Source of the DNA: CAZEDM01 sp964511075
Lineage (GTDB): Bacteria > Zixibacteria > MSB-5A5 > RBG-16-43-9
Length of the DNA: 64,000 nucleotides
Assembly: GCA_964511075.1 (NCBI GenBank)
Contig: CAZEDM010000006.1
Location: 124,001-188,000, forward strand
Reading direction: 5' to 3'
Shown: piece by piece, positions 1 to 7,576 of the stretch
Layout: every line of letters begins with the position of its first letter
Position numbering within the stretch: position 1 is the first letter of the stretch
Translations under genes and position numbers: made by a program
Notes under the pieces: generated by a model
The model's input: the letters and a program-made list of their open reading frames with translations, nothing else
Told to the model about the DNA's origin: nothing
Database searches by the model: none

Positions 1-2
1 GG

Positions 3-1673
3 TCTATAGCTGAATATTTTGATGAGGTCTCCTATAAACAGGTGCACGTTACAGGGGAGATCACAGACTGGTATGATGCTGGAAATTATAACACCTTTCT
101 TACTAATCCCTATAGCGGTTTTCCCGCACTATTATCCGCACTTGATCCGGTTATCGATTTCTCCCAGTTCGACGGAAATAACGATGGCGAGGTAGATGCG
201 GTAGTATTCCTTCGTTCTGGCAATGGCCAGGAAGACTCAGGTGATATGAATGATATCTGGTCCTTTGCCATGAGCTATTCGACGGGCCTCGGTCCTTATG
301 ATGGGAAGTATGTATCTCACTGGTGCACTTCACCTGAAACATATCCTATGCGCGACCCTCTTTATCCACCTGATTTTTCAGGGCAGGACACCTTAAATAA
401 AATCCGGGTTTTCTGTCATGAGTTGACTCACAACCTGGGTTTGCCCGATATGTATGACTACGATGACAAGCTGGTGATCTCCACCTTTTATACGCCGAAC
501 GATTACAACGACCATCCGGTTTACGACTGGTGTAATATGGGATACGGAGGCTATGGCATATTATCTCTGAAATCTCAGGTCCCGTCCCACCTTATAGGCT
601 GGAACAAAAAACAGATGGGCTGGATTGATCCGGTGATAGTGCCTGCAGGCACCCATAACCAGGTGGTGATATACAATTACGAGACCACCAAGGATAGTTC
701 ACTTTATATGATACCTATAACTCCCAGCGAAGGTGAATATTTTCTTTTGGAATACCGGAATCCAGGCTCCAGCGGCATGTTCGACAAATTTGATTCGGAT
801 TTCAGCTGCTACTTCTGGCCCTATTTATCCTTTGGGGGAGATCCTCTGGACAGGGGACTTTTAATTACCCATATACATGATTCATTAGATGCTTATTACT
901 GGAGAATAAACAACGGTACTCCTGATTATCCTCACTACACTGTGGCAGTTGAGGATGCAGGTTATGACCCGGCAAGGGATTATACTTATAACCCTGAGGG
1001 AAACGTAAGTGACACTGCCCAGTGGTGGTATCCTTACGAGAGCAGAAAAGGGGCTGCTTTTTCCAGCGAAGTTCCTGGACAGGACTTCTTCGGTCCTAAC
1101 ACTACTCCAAACAGCGATAGCTACTTTGGACCCACAGGTATAGAGGTGAGAGTGGATTCCATCGTAGGTGATAAATTGTATGCTTACATCTACTCCCCCA
1201 TTCCACATTTCACTCTTCTCACCCCTTCAGACAGCGCCTTCGTTCCTTACCTTATAACTTTCAAGTGGACCGATGCCAACCCCTGGGAGGAGTTAAGATA
1301 TGATTTGTATGTGAGCACTTCGTCTGAATTCAATCCAGACTCCACCGTGATCTACGATAGCCTTTTGAGCACGCAATATACCGACTCGCTTGAGCTGGGA
1401 AGATATCACTGGAAGGTAAAAGCATACAACGGGTCAGTAGAGAGATGGTCCGAGGAGAGCTGGTCTTTGGTATCTGCCTTATATGGAGATGCAAATTCGG
1501 ATAAGCAGCTGAGCGTCTCGGACGTCATTTATCTGATTAATTACCTCTTCAAAGGCGGACCTGCTCCAGCTATCTACGAGACCGGGGATTGCAACTGTGA
1601 TGGAGACATAACTATTGCCGACGTAATTTACCTGATAAATTACCTCTTCAAAGGTGGACCAGCACCCTGCTGA
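3..1673 (+). CDS. Secreted M6-type metalloprotease with dockerin repeats (5' end cut off by window)
   Basis: A zinc metalloprotease of the M6 (immune inhibitor A-like) class, truncated by the left edge. The reading frame is open from base 3 and aligns with residue 105 onward of the paralogue at 2011, so about 100 N-terminal residues, including the signal peptide, lie outside. The zinc site HELTHNLGLPD (HExxHxxGxxD) is at about 418-450. The catalytic region is followed by a beta-sandwich segment (about 1200-1480). The C-terminus carries two dockerin-like calcium repeats, each with a DxNxD-type loop followed by DVIYLINYLFKGGPAP. A GTG at 42 is only an internal codon. The protein is probably secreted and degrades extracellular protein. 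It shares most of its sequence with the next gene, so the two form a tandem duplication. The M6 assignment rests on the extended zinc motif and the paralogue's overall shape. Confidence 0.9.
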   Translation, partial: SIAEYFDEVSYKQVHVTGEITDWYDAGNYNTFLTNPYSGFPALLSALDPVIDFSQFDGNNDGEVDAVVFLRSGNGQEDSGDMNDIWSFAMSYSTGLGPYDGKYVSHWCTSPETYPMRDPLYPPDFSGQDTLNKIRVFCHELTHNLGLPDMYDYDDKLVISTFYTPNDYNDHPVYDWCNMGYGGYGILSLKSQVPSHLIGWNKKQMGWIDPVIVPAGTHNQVVIYNYETTKDSSLYMIPITPSEGEYFLLEYRNPGSSGMFDKFDSDFSCYFWPYLSFGGDPLDRGLLITHIHDSLDAYYWRINNGTPDYPHYTVAVEDAGYDPARDYTYNPEGNVSDTAQWWYPYESRKGAAFSSEVPGQDFFGPNTTPNSDSYFGPTGIEVRVDSIVGDKLYAYIYSPIPHFTLLTPSDSAFVPYLITFKWTDANPWEELRYDLYVSTSSEFNPDSTVIYDSLLSTQYTDSLELGRYHWKVKAYNGSVERWSEESWSLVSALYGDANSDKQLSVSDVIYLINYLFKGGPAPAIYETGDCNCDGDITIADVIYLINYLFKGGPAPC

Positions 1674-1844
1674 AATATATCCTTAGGTTTGTCCGTTTCA
1701 AGTATATGTATATAAAGGCACGTGGATAGCCGTGCATTTATTTTTTCTTCAAGAGCAAGCCCTGGTATTACATCCCCGAACAGCATAACATGTATGTGGT
1801 AGGGCTCCTGGCCTGATTTTAGATAAGCACGGTAGAAAAAATGC

Positions 1845-1877
1845 TTGACATTTTTAATCTCGAGGCTATCTTATAAT
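1845..1877 (+). promoter_or_regulatory. Possible promoter for the second M6 protease gene
   Basis: Perfect TTGACA (1845-1850) and TATAAT (1872-1877) hexamers lie upstream of the gene at 2011, but the 21-nt spacer is well above the usual 16-18 nt. The rest of the 337-nt gap 1674-2010 shows no gene. A strong ribosome-binding site, AAGGAGG, sits just before the ATG at 2011. Confidence 0.3.
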
Positions 1878-2010
1878 TAGCCAAAGATAAAGTAATTTTT
1901 ACCTATAAGCTGAAAAAGGTCAATATGATATGGTGTAAATAATTTATTCACCTTAGTCAGATTAATTTTGACTTGTTATCGTATCTTAAATTTCAGCTTA
2001 AGGAGGATTT

Positions 2011-3981
2011 ATGAAAAAGTTACTACCAGTTTTAGTGATTTGCTGGTTGGTAATAATTGCTGCTCCAAACTTCATCTCCGCAATTGACCTCTCCAGAGGG
2101 ATAATCCTCGACGTTCCCCGCGAGGAAATGGAATGGCAGTTCGGCAAACTACCAGTGTCTTTGCTCACCTCCAGGGACAGCCTTGAGATCGGGTCGTTCC
2201 GTTTTACCGCTGATACTTTCAAGGTATTAGCTATCTTAGTCGAATGGTCCGACCGACCCAGCACTTACCCCAAAGAGACTTTCGACACCATGCTTTTTTC
2301 CAGAAATAGCTTTCCCATAGGGTCTGTGGCTGATTATTATGACGAAGTTTCCTATGGCAAGATCGTCGTTACGGGAGAAGTAATTGATTGGTATAACGCC
2401 GGAACCTACACTATCAATTTCGATTTTGAATCATTGCTCCCGGTCCTGGATTCGCTTATAGACTATTCCCTTTTTGATGGAAACAACGATGGGGATGTGG
2501 ATGCGGTTTGTTTTATCCATTCAGGCAATGGTATGGAAGATTCACATACCTTTCCTGATATCTGGTCGTATGCTCATGTCTATGCCCCTGGTGGCGGTCC
2601 TGGACCATTTGATGGAGTGCATATCCCCAGGTGGAACACCTCCCCGGAGACCCGACCACTGCATGACCCTCTGGACCCTCCAAATTTCACCGGCGTTGAT
2701 ACCTTGAACAGGATTCGGGTAATCGCTCATGAATTAGGTCATTGCCTGGGACTTAAAGATCTGTACGATTATGATGATAGACTAAAGGTAAAAAATTTTT
2801 CTCGACCTAATGATGTCAACGATCATCCGGTGAACGACTGGTGCCTGATGGGATATGGTGGTTATGGCCTGATCTCCATTGGCTATCAACCAGCAACCCA
2901 TCTCTGCGGATGGAGTAAAAATTACCTGGGATGGGTTAATCCCCTTGAAGTAGTTGGAGATACTCATATAGTGGTATATGATATCGAGACGAACAAGGAT
3001 AGTTCCGTATATATACTGCCCATAAAACCAGAGGAGGGTGAATACTTTCTCTTAGAATACCGGAACCCTCGCTCCTCTGCCAAGTTTGATAAATTTGACT
3101 CGGATTACAGTGTTTTTTTCTGGCCTCTTTTAGCCTTTGGTAGTGATACCTTAGACCGCGGATTGCTAATTACCCATGCACACGATTTCCTTGCTCCAAC
3201 TTCTAGCTGGTTCAATGACGGGACACCAACCTACCCCCACTATTCAGTTAAAATCGTGGATGCAGGTTATGATCCCAGCAGGGATACTAGCTATAATCCT
3301 GAGGGTCATGTTACTGACAGCGCTCAATGGTGGTATCCTTATGAATCCCAGATAGCAGCTCCCTTTTCCGATGATGTTCCCTATCAGAATCTCTTCAGCC
3401 CCACGACTTATCCCAATAGCGATGGATATTTTGGCCCCTCCGGAATAGTGGTACAGGTGGACTCCATCGTGGATGATAGACTGTTTGCTTACGTCTATGT
3501 TCCCATTCCAACCTTCTCCTTACTTTCTCCCTCTGACAGTGCTATGCTCCCCTTTCTTGCCACTTTCCAATGGTCTATTCCCGGTCCCTGGGAGGATTTA
3601 AAATACGATCTATATGTCAGCACCTCGCCTGTTTTCCATCCGGACTCTACTGCGATCTACGATAGTCTTCTGAGCACGCAATATACCGATTCCCTTGAGC
3701 TGGGAAGATATTACTGGAAGGTAAAAGCTTATTATAAGTCTGAGGAGAGATGGTCCCAAGAGAGCTGGACTTTGGTATCTGCTTTATATGGAGATGTAAA
3801 TTCGGATAAGCAGCTGAGCATCTCGGACGTTGTTTATCTGATTAATTACCTCTTCAAAGGCGGATCTGCACCTGCTTTCTACGAGACCGGGGACTGCAAC
3901 TGCGATGGAGACATAGCTGTCGATGATATAATTTATCTGATAAACTATCTCTTCAAAGGCGGACCTGCACCAGGATGTTAA
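2011..3981 (+). CDS. Secreted M6-type metalloprotease with C-terminal dockerin repeats
   Basis: Full-length paralogue (656 aa) of the truncated protease upstream. Residues 1-24 form a signal peptide (KK, then a hydrophobic stretch ending in ISA). The zinc motif HELGHCLGLKD is at residues 240-250, the M6 signature that binds catalytic zinc. Around residue 158 lies DGNNDGDVDAV, a calcium-loop-like run typical of these enzymes. A fibronectin-like sandwich (about 490-590) precedes two dockerin-like repeats (about 595-656). The start is fixed by AAGGAGG seven bases upstream. It likely degrades protein outside the cell. The dockerin repeats could bind a cohesin or act as a surface-anchoring tail; no cohesin is visible in this window. 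It is followed by a palindromic hairpin at 4042-4062 and then the convergent ogt gene. Confidence 0.93.
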   Translation: MKKLLPVLVICWLVIIAAPNFISAIDLSRGIILDVPREEMEWQFGKLPVSLLTSRDSLEIGSFRFTADTFKVLAILVEWSDRPSTYPKETFDTMLFSRNSFPIGSVADYYDEVSYGKIVVTGEVIDWYNAGTYTINFDFESLLPVLDSLIDYSLFDGNNDGDVDAVCFIHSGNGMEDSHTFPDIWSYAHVYAPGGGPGPFDGVHIPRWNTSPETRPLHDPLDPPNFTGVDTLNRIRVIAHELGHCLGLKDLYDYDDRLKVKNFSRPNDVNDHPVNDWCLMGYGGYGLISIGYQPATHLCGWSKNYLGWVNPLEVVGDTHIVVYDIETNKDSSVYILPIKPEEGEYFLLEYRNPRSSAKFDKFDSDYSVFFWPLLAFGSDTLDRGLLITHAHDFLAPTSSWFNDGTPTYPHYSVKIVDAGYDPSRDTSYNPEGHVTDSAQWWYPYESQIAAPFSDDVPYQNLFSPTTYPNSDGYFGPSGIVVQVDSIVDDRLFAYVYVPIPTFSLLSPSDSAMLPFLATFQWSIPGPWEDLKYDLYVSTSPVFHPDSTAIYDSLLSTQYTDSLELGRYYWKVKAYYKSEERWSQESWTLVSALYGDVNSDKQLSISDVVYLINYLFKGGSAPAFYETGDCNCDGDIAVDDIIYLINYLFKGGPAPGC

Positions 3982-4041
3982 GTAATTTTTGGTTTGAGTA
4001 GGTTATAAATGAGCCTTTACCATTTTATATAAACTAAGAAC

Positions 4042-4062
4042 GGGAGGGGACTAGCCCCTCCC
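4042..4062. repeat. GC-rich palindrome between convergent genes
   Basis: An 8-bp perfect stem (GGGAGGGG/CCCCTCCC) with a 5-nt loop, followed by CTACC. It sits between the 3' ends of the M6 protease and ogt. It has no T-tract, so it is either a weak bidirectional terminator or one of the dispersed intergenic palindromes. Confidence 0.6.
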
Positions 4063-4101
4063 CTACCAACACTTCAACTTTTCATTATTAATCTGACCTC
4101 T

Positions 4102-4599
4102 TCAGCCGCTCTCCAAATTCAATAACCTTCTCTTTCTCTCAATGCCGCCGCCGTACCCACCCAACCCCCCGTCAGATTTGATGACCCGGTGGCAGGGAAC
4201 GATAATGGGCAAAGGATTTTTGGCACAGGCATTCCCCACTGCTCTCGCTTTTCTTGAATTTCCCACCATCTGTGCCAGCTTTTTGTAACTTACTGTCTTC
4301 CCGTAAGATATCTGCAGCATCTTCCTCCATACCTTCTGTTCAAAAGGAGAGCCTGAGCTCAAGTCTAACTTCTCGCTGAATCTGATCTTTCTTCCGGAGA
4401 AATAATCTTTGAGCTGCTTTTTCAGATTGGAAAATTTACTCTCCGACTTGACCAATTGCAAATCTTTTCTCTCCTCCAGTTCCTCAAAGAATCTTCCCCA
4501 GGTAGGCTGATGAAAAAGCAGGTTATTCAAACCCCTGTCTGTCCTGGTGACCAGGACCCTTCCCAATCTGGTCTCTAATACTGCATAGTACAGCTTCAT
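4102..4599 (-). CDS. ogt: Methylated-DNA--protein-cysteine S-methyltransferase
   Basis: Suicide repair protein (165 aa) that moves the alkyl group from O6-alkylguanine in DNA onto its own cysteine. The hallmark PCHRVI active site has the acceptor Cys at residue 136 (IIVPCHRVI), followed by the GGYGGG segment. The Arg-finger/helix-turn-helix region (SYKKLAQMVGNSRKARAVGNA) precedes it as in Ogt/AGT. It is a single-domain Ogt type without an Ada regulatory domain. It lies about 90 nt downstream of uvrC on the same strand, giving a small DNA-repair pair that could be cotranscribed. Confidence 0.95.
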   Translation of the reverse strand: MKLYYAVLETRLGRVLVTRTDRGLNNLLFHQPTWGRFFEELEERKDLQLVKSESKFSNLKKQLKDYFSGRKIRFSEKLDLSSGSPFEQKVWRKMLQISYGKTVSYKKLAQMVGNSRKARAVGNACAKNPLPIIVPCHRVIKSDGGLGGYGGGIERKRRLLNLESG

Positions 4600-4688
4600 A
4601 AAAACTCCTTTGATTGGCGTTCAGCTATCGGTAATGAATTCCTGGTATTAATAACCATTGAATTTTTGAACCCTTGAACTTTGAGCTT

Positions 4689-6497
4689 TTATTTTTTGTG
4701 GAAATAATTGTAAATCTTCTCCGCCACTTTCTTGGTAATGTTCCCCGTTTCCAAAAGCTCGTCAATATTTGCCTGTTTAATCCTCTCCACTGAGCCGAAT
4801 CTGGAAAGGAGTACATTTTTTCTTACCTTCCCTATCCCCTGTATCTGGTCCAGCTCTGAAGCTCTGATCTTTTTATCTCTCAAATCCCTATGATAGGAAA
4901 TGGCGAACCTGTGTGCCTCGTCCCTTATCCTCTGGAGTAACTTCAAAGAGGAGGAGCTCTTCGGAATCATCAGGGATTCTGCCTTCCCCGGCAGGAAAAC
5001 CTCGTCTAATCTCTTTGCCAGTCCGATAACCTTCAGCTCCCGGATGCCCAATTCATCCAGAACTTCCAAAACCGAGGAGAGCTGTCCCTTTCCCCCGTCA
5101 ATTAAAACCAGATCCGGTGGAGGGGTTTTCTCCTCCAGAACTCTGCTGAAATACCTTCTGACCACCTCCTCCATCATGGCATAATCGTCCTGCCCCTCTA
5201 CTGTCTTGATCCTGAACCTGCGGTATTCGGACTTTTTGGGCTTGGCATCCTCAAAGTAAACCAGAGAGCCAACCGCATCCGCAGGTCCTAAATTGGAGAT
5301 ATCAAAGGCTGCTATCCTTCTGGGGAAGATGGGAAGATACAAGTTCTTTTTCAAAGCCTGAACCGCTGGAGGAACTGCCCTTTTGATTTTCTTCTTCTGA
5401 ATCAGAAGCTCCATCAGAAGAAGCTGGGCATTCTGAAGGGCTAAGTTCAGCAGGCTCACCTTTTCACCTTTCCGGGGTATGAGCAATTCAACTTTTCTTT
5501 TATCTTTCCGGCTTAGCCATCTCTGGATGATCCCCATGTCCTCTGTGGCTATAGGGAGTAAGATCTCCTGGGGAAGGATAGCTGTGTTAAGATAATACTG
5601 CTTCAGAAAAGAATTCAAAACCTCAGGATCGGAGACGTTTTTCCGGGCTTTTAAGTAGAAATGTTGTCTGCCAATCAGAATCCCCTCTCTAACCTGTAAG
5701 GTAACCACGCAGATATCCGGGCCATCTCTGGCAAAGGCAATGACGTCCCGGTCAATTTCCTCCTTCCCCACCATCTTCTGCCTTTGCATTATGCTCTCAA
5801 CTGCTCTCAGCTGGTCCCTCACCCTGGCTGCCTCCTCGAATTTTTCCTCCTCAGCTAATCTTTGCATCCTCATTTTCAGCTGTTCAATTAAAACCCTGTT
5901 TTTGCCGGCTAAGAATAAAAGAACCGTATTTATCATCTCCCCGTATTCCTTTTCCGAGACCAATCCCTCACAGGGGCCCTCGCATCTTTTTATCTGATAA
6001 TCCAGACACAGCCTTATCTTTCTTTGGGAAGGAAGGGCGTAATTGCAGCTCCTCACCGGGAAGAGCCGGCGCAACAGCCTTAACGATTGTCTCATCCCCT
6101 TGACATTGGTATAGGGACCGAAATATTTGGCTTTATCCTTTTTAGGTCTTCTGACCACCAGTATCCGGGGAAAAGGCTCATCAACCGTTATCTTGAGGTA
6201 AGGATATCTTTTATCATCTTTCAAATTCACATTGTATCTGGGCTTGTGTTCCTTGATCAGGTTGGATTCCAAAATGAGAGCCTCCATCTCCGAATCGGTA
6301 ACCATCACCTCGAAATCGGTAATTTTCGAGACCAGGGCTGAGGTACGGGGATGTTCTACCCTCTCCTGGAAATAAGCTCTGACCCGATTTTTCAAAGATT
6401 TGGCCTTCCCCACATAGATGATCTCACCCTTTTTATCCTTTAACAGATAAACTCCCGGCTGCGAGGGAAGGTTTTCCAATTTGGCTTTGAGTTCCAT
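4689..6497 (-). CDS. uvrC: Excinuclease ABC subunit C
   Basis: Nuclease subunit of nucleotide excision repair that makes both incisions around a lesion after UvrA/UvrB loading. The protein has about 602 residues. The N-terminal GIY-YIG domain is clear (GVYLLKDKKGEIIYVGKAKSLKNR), and a UVR motif that binds UvrB lies near residue 200 (EEEKFEEAARVRDQLRA). The RNase H-like second nuclease domain contains FDISNLGPADAVGSLV and VLIDGGKGQLSS. The C-terminal helix-hairpin-helix includes IQGIGKVRKNVLLSRFGS. The frame extends upstream of 6497, but the ATG there begins the canonical MELKAKLENLPSQPGVYL, so it was chosen. uvrA and uvrB are not in the window. Confidence 0.97.
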   Translation of the reverse strand: MELKAKLENLPSQPGVYLLKDKKGEIIYVGKAKSLKNRVRAYFQERVEHPRTSALVSKITDFEVMVTDSEMEALILESNLIKEHKPRYNVNLKDDKRYPYLKITVDEPFPRILVVRRPKKDKAKYFGPYTNVKGMRQSLRLLRRLFPVRSCNYALPSQRKIRLCLDYQIKRCEGPCEGLVSEKEYGEMINTVLLFLAGKNRVLIEQLKMRMQRLAEEEKFEEAARVRDQLRAVESIMQRQKMVGKEEIDRDVIAFARDGPDICVVTLQVREGILIGRQHFYLKARKNVSDPEVLNSFLKQYYLNTAILPQEILLPIATEDMGIIQRWLSRKDKRKVELLIPRKGEKVSLLNLALQNAQLLLMELLIQKKKIKRAVPPAVQALKKNLYLPIFPRRIAAFDISNLGPADAVGSLVYFEDAKPKKSEYRRFRIKTVEGQDDYAMMEEVVRRYFSRVLEEKTPPPDLVLIDGGKGQLSSVLEVLDELGIRELKVIGLAKRLDEVFLPGKAESLMIPKSSSSLKLLQRIRDEAHRFAISYHRDLRDKKIRASELDQIQGIGKVRKNVLLSRFGSVERIKQANIDELLETGNITKKVAEKIYNYFHKK

Positions 6498-6648
6498 ATG
6501 ATTCCTATACGGTGAACATCTGATTTTAATATATGCCAATTACCATAAGGCAGGCAACAAAAAATATGGAGACAAGCAGGGGCAATTCTCGAATTACCCC
6601 TGCCATAAGTTTAAAATAGCAGAACGGAATTTTGTTACTACAAATGCC

Positions 6649-6677
6649 TTGACCTGACTGATGAAAAAAATTACTAT
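6649..6677 (+). promoter_or_regulatory. Sigma-70-type promoter for the DUF169 gene
   Basis: TTGACC (6649-6654), a 17-nt spacer, and TACTAT (6672-6677). The predicted start of transcription lies about 20 nt before the ribosome-binding site GGAGG (6696-6700) of the gene at 6706. Confidence 0.5.
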
Positions 6678-6705
6678 TAGATAACTAATAACTATGGAGG
6701 GAAAA

Positions 6706-7454
6706 ATGGATTTAAAAATCAAGCAAAAATTCATCCATCTGTGGAAAAAGTATTTCAATAATGCAGAGCTTCCTATAATCTTCTACTACACAGAGGAAAA
6801 AGATTTGGTGAAGGAACCAAAACCAGCCAAAGGACACCGCTGTGTTATATGCGATTTGGCTACGGTGTTAAAAGGGACCTCTCTGTGTCTCAGCGCTGAG
6901 GTGATCGGCTGTGGTGGAGGAAAGAGGTATTTAGGCTTTGCCCCGGAGCTAATGCCCGATTTTGAATACTTTCTTTCCTGTGGTATTCCGGGGAAGCTTG
7001 AAGGGGAAAGATACAAAAAATCACCGGAACTGGTCAGGGAAGCAATAAAGGAGCTGCCGGAATTCAAAGCGCCCGCCAGATACATTTTCTTCAAAAGGTG
7101 GGATAAGCTGGAGGAAGAAGATAACCCGGAAGTGGTTATATTCTTCTCGCCGGCAGATGTCCTTTCGGGACTGTTTACCTTAGCCAACTATGACGAGGCA
7201 GAGCCCTATGGAATAGTAGCTCCCTTTTCAGCCGGCTCTGTGGCTCTATCGTGCAGTATCCTTATCTGGAGAAGGATTCAGATCGTCCCAGAGGTATCCT
7301 GGGAATGTTCGACGTTTCCGCCCGTCCTTGCGTTCAGGAGAATATCCTTACTTTATCTTTTCCTATGAAAAAGTTTACCCGGATGATTGAAAATATGGAG
7401 GAAAGTTTTCTTATTACCTTATCCTGGGAGAAAGTAAAAAAGAGAATAAAGTAA
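6706..7454 (+). pseudogene. DUF169 family protein, frameshifted
   Basis: The first 177 codons encode a DUF169-like protein with many cysteines (HRCVICDLA, SLCLSAEVIGCGGG, YFLSCGIPGKLEGERY). The frame then leaves the family pattern after the Ser-Ala-Gly at 7228-7236. Skipping the two bases at 7237-7238 restores Cys-Gly-Ser-Ile-Val-Gln-Tyr-Pro and continues to a natural end at 7454. The break lies between two copies of GGCTCT (7234-7239, 7242-7247), consistent with slippage or a read error. The start at 6706 is preferred over the in-frame ATG at 6694 because GGAGG at 6696-6700 sits six bases before it. The function of DUF169 is not established. Either a recent pseudogene or an assembly error. 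Confidence 0.8.
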
Positions 7455-7497
7455 GTGAAATAATCGGGATTTAATTCATCAAAACCCAAGATACAAA

Positions 7498-7528
7498 GGA
7501 CAGAACCCGCCTAAGGCGGGCTCTGTCC
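7498..7528. repeat. Palindrome of the GGACAGAACCC family
   Basis: Inverted repeat with arms GGACAGAACCCGCC and GGCGGGCTCTGTCC around a short loop, between the convergent DUF169 and C25 protease genes. Related palindromes occur at 12333-12359 and 40583-40605. Confidence 0.7.
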
Positions 7529-7537
7529 CGATAGAAG

Positions 7538-7561
7538 ATAAAAAGGCAGACCCGCGGGTCT
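7538..7561 (-). terminator. Probable rho-independent terminator of the C25 protease gene
   Basis: On the minus strand the palindrome AGACCCGCGGGTCT is followed by GCCTTTTTATC, 16 nt beyond the stop codon of the protease gene. The stem is short but GC-rich and the T-run is adequate. Confidence 0.5.
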
Positions 7562-7576
7562 TTCTTTAAAGTCTCT

